Below are positions 57,901 through 64,000 of a stretch of 64,000 nt of DNA, piece by piece. The first letter of the stretch is position 1; each line of letters begins with the position of its first letter. The notes beneath the pieces were generated by a model. It searched no databases. It was not told where the DNA came from and saw only the letters and a program-made list of their open reading frames with translations. Origin of the DNA: CAZIJH01 sp964539655 (GTDB lineage: Archaea > Aenigmatarchaeota > Aenigmatarchaeia > CG10238-14 > SCSR01); NCBI GenBank assembly GCA_964539655.1, contig CAZIJH010000001.1, positions 1 to 64,000 on the forward strand, given 5' to 3'. The translations under genes and the position numbers were made by a program.

Positions 57901-60900
57901 CGAAAAAATAAAATTGTTATTGTCTGTAGAATTAAATTTGTAGTAATAACTGAACTTGTCAAATCCACTTGAAGAGGAATTGTATATTTTGAATTCCCTG
58001 TCATTGTGTCCTAAACCAAACCCGAAATTGTGGGTAGTGAATACCAAACTGTCCTGAACTACACTGTTGTAGAAAAATGTTAACGGATTGTTTTGTTTGA
58101 AATTATAGTTGTACCCTGTTATGTAAAGTCCTGACGAGTTGTAAATCGCCGGCGCATACAACGATGCTTGAACATGATCGTATACGTTGACGGATCCGTT
58201 GTCGGCGGTGGCTTCGGATTGTTCTATCTGCCCCAAGCTCACTGGAATGGTTATATTGTGTTGCAGGCCGCGCTGGTATTCTGACACGATTTCTTCCGCC
58301 GTCAATGAACGGTTCCAAATTCTGACTTCGTCTATAGTGCCGTTGAAGTAGGCATTTCCATAAGGGCTCCTTCCGATGTTGGGTGCGACACCACTATGCA
58401 AAGCTAAGCCACTCCCATAAGTTGTGCTCATTACATTCACGCCATTGACGTATAAAATAAGTTTCTGTGACGAGGTGTCATAGACTCCGGCAGCATGATA
58501 CCATTGGTTTGTGTTTATGGCAGAGCTTTGTTGGATGGTAGCACCGTCCATGTTTGAATTGTAGCAGTAGAAGGAAATTTTGTTCGAGTTACCCTCAACA
58601 TAAAAATCGCACTGCCTGATCGTATTGTCGTCTGTGCCGATAAGCCATTGGTTTTGTGAGCTGAAATTGGCCAATTTGAACCATGTTGAAAATGTGATTG
58701 ATGATGTTGAATTAATGTAATTTGAGGCTGAAACATATCCATTAGTCCCGTTGAATGTCAGGCAGTTTCCAATCTTGCAGTTAGTTGTCCAAGAAACATT
58801 CTGATAGCTTCCAGTCCCGCCATTGGTCAATGTTCCTGTATTTCCATATTGGCTGTTATCAGCCGTGCTTGTCCCGCTTCCTTCGTTGAATTGCCAGTAA
58901 CCTACAGTCGAACTATCGGTGGATGATGCGTATCCAGTCGGACCCCCGTCAACAAAAATTCTCACGAACGGATCGGCCGCTGTCATAAGGTATGTGATGT
59001 TTATTTCAGGATTGTTCCCTCCTTTGAACTGCTGCCTCCATTTGAAAATCTGCTTGAACCTCGGGTCGAGCCAGTCTGGCATCCCTCGTTTGCTGTTCGA
59101 ATATTCTGCCTTGATTTCTTCAGGCGTAAGCGCGCGGTTCCAAACTTTCACTTCATCAATTGCTCCATTGAACCATTCATCAGAATTTGTTGATGAGTCT
59201 CGTCCGATAAAAAGATTTGAATTAGTCGTACCTATGCTTCCTGTTTGTGTTTTATTTCCTTTCAGAATTCCGTCAACATAAATTTTCATTTGAGTTCCGT
59301 CATATGTCCCAGTGATGTGATACCATTGATTTTGGCCCACTGGATCCGGGGACCCGATATTTTTCTCTCCGCCACCGATGTATAAAATAAAAGCTGGCTT
59401 GTTGTCACCGTTGTATTGCGCCATCAATGCATATGCTTCTGAATTTCCTTTCTCCAAAATCTTCGGATAATTCAGCCCGCCACCCCATACGGGTTTCACC
59501 CATGCGGAAATTGTGATCGCATTTGTCATATCCAAAGTTGACGAGTCGCTTATGTTGACGAAATCGCTACTTCCGTCAAAATATAGACAGCTTGCAAGCT
59601 TGCATGACGAGTTTGTCATCCAGAGAGGAAGAGTTCCACTCGTCGAATTTCCTAATACTCCATTATTTGTTTTGCTGCTGGCATCAATCGCGCTATTACT
59701 TTGTCCCTCGTCGAATTTCCAGTGACCTACCAAAGAGTCCGTGTAATTGTTTTTCTGCCAGACCTTCCAGTCGTTTTCCTTCCAGTCGAAGAAATAAACC
59801 ATTGACGCTGTTATGTTTGCGCTGTTTGGAAACACCGGATAAGCGGTCGTGATTGGAGTGCTATCCACCAAAATATTTTCCGCAACTTTCTGGAAGATTG
59901 TTCCTCCTGTGTGGTTTGTCAAATTCAATTGAATATATGGTTCAAATTTCGCCGACAGGAAATCGGATTTGAGATTTATTGAAGTTGATTGGTAGAGACG
60001 TTTGATTTCATCGGCAGAAAGTACACGGTTGTAGATGCGGACATCATCTATATGACCATCGAAAAGGCTACCGCCTTGTCTTGCACCTATATAGACAGGG
60101 GCATTATTAGTTGCTGGTGAGGAAGGGCCGGCGAAAGAACATTCTTCAATACCGTTTATATAAGTTTTCATCGTATCTGTATTGTCATTGTAAATTCCTA
60201 CAATATTCATCCATTTCCCAACAGTTGTAGCTGTGGTAGAATCACATGTATTGTACCATGCTCCATTTGCTTGTTGAAATCTGACTTGCCCACTGCTTGC
60301 GCCTTCGCCAATTAAAAATATTTCGTAATTGACATCGGTTCCTTCTGTAAGATACTTTGATATCAATGCCTCGTTGCCTGTTGGCTCGTCATCTGATTTT
60401 ATCCATAAAGAAATAGAATAAGAACCACTTAGATCTAAACTTGGAGCGTCGTTAATGGTAATGTAATCATTACTGTTGTCGAAACTTAGGCAGTTCCCAA
60501 ACTTGCAAATACTGTTGGTTACCCAAGTAACATTGTTTGCAGCGTTAGTCCAAGTAGCATCATTCCTATTCCCGCTGCTATCGTTGGATACAGTCCCGCT
60601 TCCTTCTCCGAATTTCCAGTAACCAACTAATCCCGTTTCAAGTGAATTCCCTTTTTCGTCGAGCCAGTAGCTTCCGCCCGCCAATGCGTCCCGGATTCCG
60701 TAATCGTATCCGTCAGACCCTGCGAGTTCGTAATTTATGTATGTCGCAGTCTTGTTTGTGCTCCAAGTCCAATTTCCCTGGCCGAGAGAATAGAGCTCGG
60801 TTACGTTTCTCCAAGTTCCGTCCGACGCGTTGTAAAAAACATCGTGCGCCTGCGGAAGATCGACAGTCAACGTGCTCGCATTCTTTGTGTGATTTGTCGC

Positions 60901-61758
60901 GTCCAGATTTATCGTGCGGTTGTCAATCGGGGTGACCGTGAATGTCGATCCTGACGGCAAGAACAAAGTCTCGTTGTTCGGCAGCCTGATCACGTCTGTG
61001 CTGTTGGTTCCGAGTTGGTACCTGAATGAGATTGTCGTCATGTTGTCAGAGACATTCCTTACGCTCATGAAAAAGAAATCCGCGAGCGAAGGCAGAGTGT
61101 AGAGAACTTCGTATTCCACGTTCGTCACGTTAGACCTGACGTGTGCGATTGCTTCTGCTTTTGCAAGCGATGTCGAATCTGAAACTAATTTCGAATAACC
61201 GATCCCCCAGCTGCTGTTCTGCTGGCTGCCCACTAATACGCTCGTCTCATTTGGTTTCAAGACGAATCCATTGCTTTTTATTTTCACGGTCTTTACTAGC
61301 GTGCTCGTGTTTATCGAGTCCCAGTTGTTCTGCGTTCCTTTCTTGTCGAGTACTATTTCCAAAATACCGTTTTCCAAAATCAAATTTGTCGAATTCTCGC
61401 TGGCCTTCGCTCCTCCTCCGATTATCGTCTGCAAGTTCCCTTCCCTTTTGTATGTTCCCCTGCTGAAAAGGTTGCTCGTTAGATCGAAATCGTATTCGAA
61501 ACTTCCCGACGCCGAAATCGTTCTGTATGTTCCCGAGCTGACTTTTATCTCCGCGACTCTCAGGCTTCCGGATCCCTCCGATGCGACTGTTCGGATCAAA
61601 TTGTCGATCACCTGCATGTTCTGGTAGGCCTCGTTCACCACTCCAGAATCTTTCGCGCGGTCGATCGCGGGCACGCCGACAAGAAGGATTGTCGAGACTG
61701 CAGCGACGCTGAGCACTACTACTAGCACGGTTCCGATTACGGCAGACACTCCTTTCAT
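55000..61758 (-). CDS. Giant pilin-like surface protein with six LamG domains
   Basis: About 2,252 residues from ATG 61758 (MKGVSAVIGTVLVVVLSVAAV); an upstream in-frame ATG at 61785 is an alternative start. The N-terminal hydrophobic helix after KG resembles archaeal pilin-type signals. Six LamG/concanavalin-like domains start at residues of about 380, 680, 955, 1340, 1590 and 1825, each opening with a W-K-F-E-G-SG motif and a N-GT core. They are joined by linkers with 'IWNRSLTAEEI'-type ends. The C-terminus (last 160 residues, five cysteines) is shared with the neighbour 61786-63669. Likely cell-surface carbohydrate-binding fibre used in attachment. Confidence 0.85.
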   Translation of the reverse strand: MKGVSAVIGTVLVVVLSVAAVSTILLVGVPAIDRAKDSGVVNEAYQNMQVIDNLIRTVASEGSGSLRVAEIKVSSGTYRTISASGSFEYDFDLTSNLFSRGTYKREGNLQTIIGGGAKASENSTNLILENGILEIVLDKKGTQNNWDSINTSTLVKTVKIKSNGFVLKPNETSVLVGSQQNSSWGIGYSKLVSDSTSLAKAEAIAHVRSNVTNVEYEVLYTLPSLADFFFMSVRNVSDNMTTISFRYQLGTNSTDVIRLPNNETLFLPSGSTFTVTPIDNRTINLDATNHTKNASTLTVDLPQAHDVFYNASDGTWRNVTELYSLGQGNWTWSTNKTATYINYELAGSDGYDYGIRDALAGGSYWLDEKGNSLETGLVGYWKFGEGSGTVSNDSSGNRNDATWTNAANNVTWVTNSICKFGNCLSFDNSNDYITINDAPSLDLSGSYSISLWIKSDDEPTGNEALISKYLTEGTDVNYEIFLIGEGASSGQVRFQQANGAWYNTCDSTTATTVGKWMNIVGIYNDNTDTMKTYINGIEECSFAGPSSPATNNAPVYIGARQGGSLFDGHIDDVRIYNRVLSADEIKRLYQSTSINLKSDFLSAKFEPYIQLNLTNHTGGTIFQKVAENILVDSTPITTAYPVFPNSANITASMVYFFDWKENDWKVWQKNNYTDSLVGHWKFDEGQSNSAIDASSKTNNGVLGNSTSGTLPLWMTNSSCKLASCLYFDGSSDFVNISDSSTLDMTNAITISAWVKPVWGGGLNYPKILEKGNSEAYALMAQYNGDNKPAFILYIGGGEKNIGSPDPVGQNQWYHITGTYDGTQMKIYVDGILKGNKTQTGSIGTTNSNLFIGRDSSTNSDEWFNGAIDEVKVWNRALTPEEIKAEYSNSKRGMPDWLDPRFKQIFKWRQQFKGGNNPEINITYLMTAADPFVRIFVDGGPTGYASSTDSSTVGYWQFNEGSGTSTADNSQYGNTGTLTNGGTGSYQNVSWTTNCKIGNCLTFNGTNGYVSASNYINSTSSITFSTWFKLANFSSQNQWLIGTDDNTIRQCDFYVEGNSNKISFYCYNSNMDGATIQQSSAINTNQWYHAAGVYDTSSQKLILYVNGVNVMSTTYGSGLALHSGVAPNIGRSPYGNAYFNGTIDEVRIWNRSLTAEEIVSEYQRGLQHNITIPVSLGQIEQSEATADNGSVNVYDHVQASLYAPAIYNSSGLYITGYNYNFKQNNPLTFFYNSVVQDSLVFTTHNFGFGLGHNDREFKIYNSSSSGFDKFSYYYKFNSTDNNNFIFSLGYTGNSYDSSGWNTDAATAAGIKSNWGWSNETLEQVANSTLTYYDLLDNKLVGWWKFNENNNTITDYSGFNNTGTGYNGMQILTNSSCKNNFGYCAAFDGSNDRVNITSESSLDLSSDFSVSVWMKTSKSYSSLWTHFLTKESASPSRVNYRLYMETDNKVRFDIYDGSNNPTAGSGASFTQNDGVWRNYVAIRDTGTKTLKLYIDGTLVHTVADTTTGSILAPGKNLGIGWSGESSTVKHFDGVVDNVKIYSRVLSQVEISWEYNEQKENYPNWFKANQTNGATNIAATHFNYDGGATGVWHFDEGSGSIAADSSGNSNSGTLVNSPNITWPGSFNCKYGSCLNFTGSNGYVWLGQDKFTTAQTAKGTIEMWFNPATLSPSFQYLADFEGAIAIRLEPNQIRGYNDGSGGGVTYSVTQPNTWYHLAMAWDNSTNKMYVNGKQVSSVSANTYSLDSLTRNQTIGAQYVYANYFNGTMDEVKIYPRALADYEIWEHYSKEISRYYDDFNTISGSNSGKYRNYGVEDSNTSLQPVTPNATVLHLRFNDNSNANITDVSGFENNGGAFSGINWTTNSSCKTSFGGCVIFTGTGYMHLGNKSELNTPNQTTLSAWIYPAEATGSEAYQIVNKWGRNTGDNAYYLQLYATGGNLRAEFSLSPTGTDTGRITLDGGASTFPLNTWTHIAATYDGTTMRIFRNGGQISTKAGPSSIFASRENVHVGVVHDNDGIHASFFNGTIDEIMIINRSLSADEIYQLYLGGYNRTINGKTHRIASMDGVTTASYNLTDKNSTLDSQDYDMRILFVNRTEFNTTVSTFSPASGCYSATDTTNYYLCSYDNIEYSQAKMSGLIYSGRSDKLSKMCYTQFNTTNEYFFNISANGPFKGIIPVTNGVCTDIGNKTYMIEKQGAPSASFGTYAITGPNLFHLSLVYDKIKVTGESSISSGTHRLCIRKTGQEAGMVTVNVTSC

Positions 61759-61785
61759 TTTGTTGACAGCTCCGACAAATTTCAT

Positions 61786-63669
61786 TCAGCACGCAGTGAC
61801 GTTTACAACCGCCCTGAGATTTTCCTCTCCCGTTTTTTGCAGGCAGACATTGTGCGTGCCCGGCCCGAATTTTCCCGAGCCGGTGATTTTGATTGCGTCA
61901 TACACTAGACTCATGTGTAAAGATTTACCTCCGCGGATGTCATACGAACCGAACGCGAACGACGGCACGTCCTGTTTTTTAATAACATTCATCTTGTCGT
62001 CTATGCTCTGGCAAGTTGTTTGCGAAAACGGCAAAATATATTTCAGATTTCTGTTCACAGTTAAATTGAATTTGTAATAATCGTAGGTCTGGTTGAAGAA
62101 GCACGTCTTCACGAAATCTGAAGACGGCCCGTTGTAGATCAGCCCGCTCGAGATTGACTGAGAGGATTCTATGTTGTCGTACGAGCATGCGTAATAGCTT
62201 GACAGGTTCGCCGAATTGTAGCATCCAGTAAAGAACGGTCCCTGAATTGAATTATTATATTCTGTTTTGACCTCGTCTGAGGTTAATGCTCGCGAGTAAA
62301 TCTTTACATTGTCAATGGTGCCATTAAAATATCCGCTCAGTTCATTGTAGCCTATGCTCCAGTTCCCAGTATACGTGTCTGGCGCACTTCTTGCAAAAGA
62401 CGAACTCACCGCGTTCTTGTATATTTTTAAAGTCGCTCCGTCGTAGGTGAATCCGACAAATGCCCATTCGTTTGCTGTGAGAGTCGCTCCCACGCTACCC
62501 GCTCCGTTGAATTGTACAGCAAGTCCTTCGTTCACCGCATAAAATAATCTTATTATTGACTGGCCAGTTGAAACTCCAAAAATCTCTTTTGAATTGAGGT
62601 CGTTTGGTTTTATCCATGCTAACACTGAAATAGGTTTCCCTGTAACGTAATTCGTGGTCGAACTTGGAGGTATGTTTATGTAATCGTTGCTTCCGTCGAA
62701 TTTCAAGCAGCTGTTAAATTTGCAGTCCGTATAGTTCCATCCAGAATTCCATGCCTGACTCACTCCGTTTATTATTCCCGTGTTGCCGTTGTTCGAATAG
62801 TCTGCAACGTTCGTTCCGCTATTGTCATCGAACTTCCACCATGCAACAAGGCTGTCATTCACGGAACTTATTCCTTCGTCGTATCCTCCCATTCTGATTA
62901 CATCTGTCGTCGCATTCGATGAGAGATGGTAAATCAGATTCGCGGTGCTCTGGTTCGCGGAAACATTTTTCACAGTCACGAGCAGGAAATCCGCGCCTGT
63001 GGGAAGTGTGTACAAAACTTCGTATTCCGTGTTGGTCAGATTCGATTTTATGTGGGCAAGGGCCTCCGCCTTCGCGAGATTGTTCGATTCGGACACGAGT
63101 TTTGAATATCCGATCCCCCAGCTGCTGTTGGAATAATTTCCGATCATTATGCTTGTGTCATTGGGACGTAATGTCTGGCCGGAACCTTTCAGCCTTATTG
63201 TTTTAATTATGTCGGTGGTGTTTATCGAATCGAAGTTAGTCTCAGTTCCGTTTTTCGAGAGGACCACTTCGAGAATTTCGTTTTCCAAGATAAGATTCGT
63301 CGAGTTCTGGTTCGCTCTTGCGGTTCCCCCGACTATTGTCTGTATGTTGTCCTCTTTCTTGAACGACCCTATCTGAAGGATGTCGCTTGTCAGTCCGAGC
63401 TCGTACTCGAACGTGCCTGATACTGGTAAAACTCTGTACGTTCCGTCCGTGATTTTTATCGGAACTTTTCGCAGGCTGCCCGGGCTTTCGGAGGCGACCT
63501 CGGTTATGAAATTGTTCAGCGTCTTCATGTTCTGCGCCGCCTCGTTGATTATCGCGCCCTCCTTCGCCCTGCTTATGGTCTGCCCGCCTATTGATAGGAC
63601 GATCGAAACTGAAACGATGCTCAGCAGGACTATAAAGACGGTCGATATGAATGTTGATACCCCCTTCAT
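61786..63669 (-). CDS. Pilin-like surface protein with one LamG domain
   Basis: 627 residues. Same N-terminal module as the giant protein (MKGVSTFISTVFIVLLSIVSV, then NEAAQNMKTLNNFITEVASESPGSLR in part), one LamG domain starting at about 275 (WWKFDDNSGTNVADYSNNG), and the same C-terminal Cys module (YYACSYDNIESSQSISSGLIY in part). It abuts the giant gene with no spacer. So the two are paralogues that differ by the number of LamG repeats, in one operon behind the 47-residue DNA-binding protein. Confidence 0.85.
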   Translation of the reverse strand: MKGVSTFISTVFIVLLSIVSVSIVLSIGGQTISRAKEGAIINEAAQNMKTLNNFITEVASESPGSLRKVPIKITDGTYRVLPVSGTFEYELGLTSDILQIGSFKKEDNIQTIVGGTARANQNSTNLILENEILEVVLSKNGTETNFDSINTTDIIKTIRLKGSGQTLRPNDTSIMIGNYSNSSWGIGYSKLVSESNNLAKAEALAHIKSNLTNTEYEVLYTLPTGADFLLVTVKNVSANQSTANLIYHLSSNATTDVIRMGGYDEGISSVNDSLVAWWKFDDNSGTNVADYSNNGNTGIINGVSQAWNSGWNYTDCKFNSCLKFDGSNDYINIPPSSTTNYVTGKPISVLAWIKPNDLNSKEIFGVSTGQSIIRLFYAVNEGLAVQFNGAGSVGATLTANEWAFVGFTYDGATLKIYKNAVSSSFARSAPDTYTGNWSIGYNELSGYFNGTIDNVKIYSRALTSDEVKTEYNNSIQGPFFTGCYNSANLSSYYACSYDNIESSQSISSGLIYNGPSSDFVKTCFFNQTYDYYKFNLTVNRNLKYILPFSQTTCQSIDDKMNVIKKQDVPSFAFGSYDIRGGKSLHMSLVYDAIKITGSGKFGPGTHNVCLQKTGEENLRAVVNVTAC

Positions 63670-63673
63670 CTGA

Positions 63674-63817
63674 TCACACCTCTTTCAGGCCTTTTTTCAA
63701 AGCTTCCTCGACTATTTTTTTTATTCCCCCTTTTTCCAGACCGAATCTTTTCATCACTTTCTTTTCCAGTTCGTCCCAAAGTTCATCGGAAATTTCCACA
63801 AAAAGTTTCTTGCTCAT
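63674..63817 (-). CDS. Small ribbon-helix-helix-like protein upstream of LamG operon
   Basis: 47 residues: MSKKLFVEISDELWDELEKKV, then FGLEKGGIKKIVEEALKKG and a stop at 63674. Strand-helix-helix layout with GGIKKIVEEAL recalls CopG/AbrB-like regulators. 4 bases before the LamG gene. Mirrors the 38365-38508 / fibre gene arrangement, suggesting a recurring regulator plus surface-protein pairing. Confidence 0.62.
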   Translation of the reverse strand: MSKKLFVEISDELWDELEKKVMKRFGLEKGGIKKIVEEALKKGLKEV

Positions 63818-63862
63818 AAAATCAATATATATAAATATATCAATATAGATATATATTGATTG
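63818..63862 (-). promoter_or_regulatory. AT-rich palindromic promoter/operator of the LamG operon
   Basis: Two ATCAATATATA-type half-sites in inverted orientation (ATCAATATATAT and ATATATATTGAT) flank TAAATATATCAATATAG, combining TATA-like sequence with dyad symmetry immediately before ATG 63817. Suitable for autorepression by the small regulator. Confidence 0.5.
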
Positions 63863-63939
63863 AGCGGAGCTCGCTCTTGGGTCTAAACTCTTCAGCGCCG
63901 GAAGATGAGGAAACGATTCTGGTGCTTCTGTAATTATTT

Positions 63940-64000
63940 CTAACTGATGTCGAAAGTCTGGTCGAATCTGTCGCGCTGTTCCGTCTTGGATCCCAGAACC
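63940..64000 (-). CDS. C-terminal end of a gene running off the window
   Basis: The minus-strand frame ends VLGSKTEQRDRFDQTFDIS with stop at 63940-63942. Charged, non-repetitive and GC-balanced like real coding sequence here, but only 19 residues are visible, so no family can be named. The 77 bases between it and the operator hold nothing I recognise. Confidence 0.4.
   Translation of the reverse strand, partial: VLGSKTEQRDRFDQTFDIS

Noticed and set aside
63860..63990. C/D box RNA suggested by GATGAGG and CTGATG
   Set aside because: Boxes deviate from RUGAUGA/CUGA and spacing is wrong; a coding 3' end explains the segment better.
63674..64000. One long minus-strand frame joining the window edge to the small DNA-binding gene
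   Set aside because: The frame is open only because the AT-rich operator happens to lack stops. Another frame gives a more protein-like C-terminus ending at 63940.
1..64000. CRISPR arrays, rRNA genes, insertion sequences with transposase
   Set aside because: No regularly spaced direct repeats, rRNA-like sequence or transposase motifs were seen on either strand.

Overview
The window is archaeal chromosome, with one 10-base assembly gap at 1647-1656. Its genes include Orc1/Cdc6, MCM, RFC small and large subunits, FEN1, TBP, archaeal RNA polymerase subunits (Rpo7, Spt4, RpoP, RpoL), aIF2 beta and gamma, aIF6, a thermosome subunit, proteasome alpha, the Rrp4/41/42 exosome, archaeal RNase P proteins, KEOPS Pcc1, Dph2, SepF and pilin-like proteins with class III-type signal peptides. 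Genes are compact with many 4-base overlaps. Small ribosomal proteins, tRNA introns at unusual sites and very large LamG surface proteins together suggest a DPANN-type archaeon. That lineage call is an inference and cannot be refined without a tree.

Layout. 1-5 kb: HTH regulator, thermosome, AsnRS and two AT-rich orphan genes. 5-9 kb: Orc1/Cdc6, eS6-aIF2gamma and a pilin. 9-16 kb: Fcf1-like PIN protein, H+-pyrophosphatase, Rpo7-Spt4-eS24-eS27, aIF6-eL31 and two tandem pilins. 16-22 kb: a minus-strand run eL15-Rpp30-Nudix-Pop5 / PsmA-SBDS-Rrp4-Rrp41-Rrp42-eL39. 22-28 kb: FEN1, GlyRS and Nudix, then a minus-strand run Rpr2-(membrane protein)-eS19-PDCD5-eL37A-RpoP-Pcc1-prefoldin-UPF0147 and SepF. 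28-31.7 kb: two proline tRNAs, a HerA-like ATPase, a PIN protein and an AbrB/MazF toxin-antitoxin pair wedged into a duplicated gene. 31.7-41 kb: large exported proteins. 41-54 kb: replication and translation genes (RfcS-RfcL, aIF2beta-RPA-MCM, TBP, RNase HII, AspRS, Dph2) punctuated by three copies of an unusual tRNA locus. 54-64 kb: RpoL, a membrane-anchored BFN protein, and an operon of a small DNA-binding protein plus two LamG pilin-like proteins, one about 2,250 residues long.

Main observations. (1) Three dispersed loci (41.1, 52.4 and 53.7 kb) share a promoter, a leader of about 70 nt and a flanking stem around a well-formed tRNA. Each tRNA has a long (type II) variable arm and discriminator G, which are serine-type identity features, but its anticodon is GUC, GUC or GAU (Asp, Asp, Ile). 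Each carries an 18-22 nt bulge-helix-bulge intron in the T loop at 59/60, and each is preceded by a partial copy of its own D/anticodon/variable arms. (2) A tRNA-Pro(UGG) has a 15-nt bulge-helix-bulge intron in the acceptor stem between bases 4 and 5. (3) The RNase HII reading frame is broken by 35 nt that fold as a bulge-helix-bulge. Removing them restores GIDEAGRG exactly, so this is a candidate archaeal mRNA intron, and the gene probably starts at AUA. A LAGLIDADG-type gene ends on that start codon. Together these suggest an unusually active tRNA-type splicing machinery that also acts on an mRNA.
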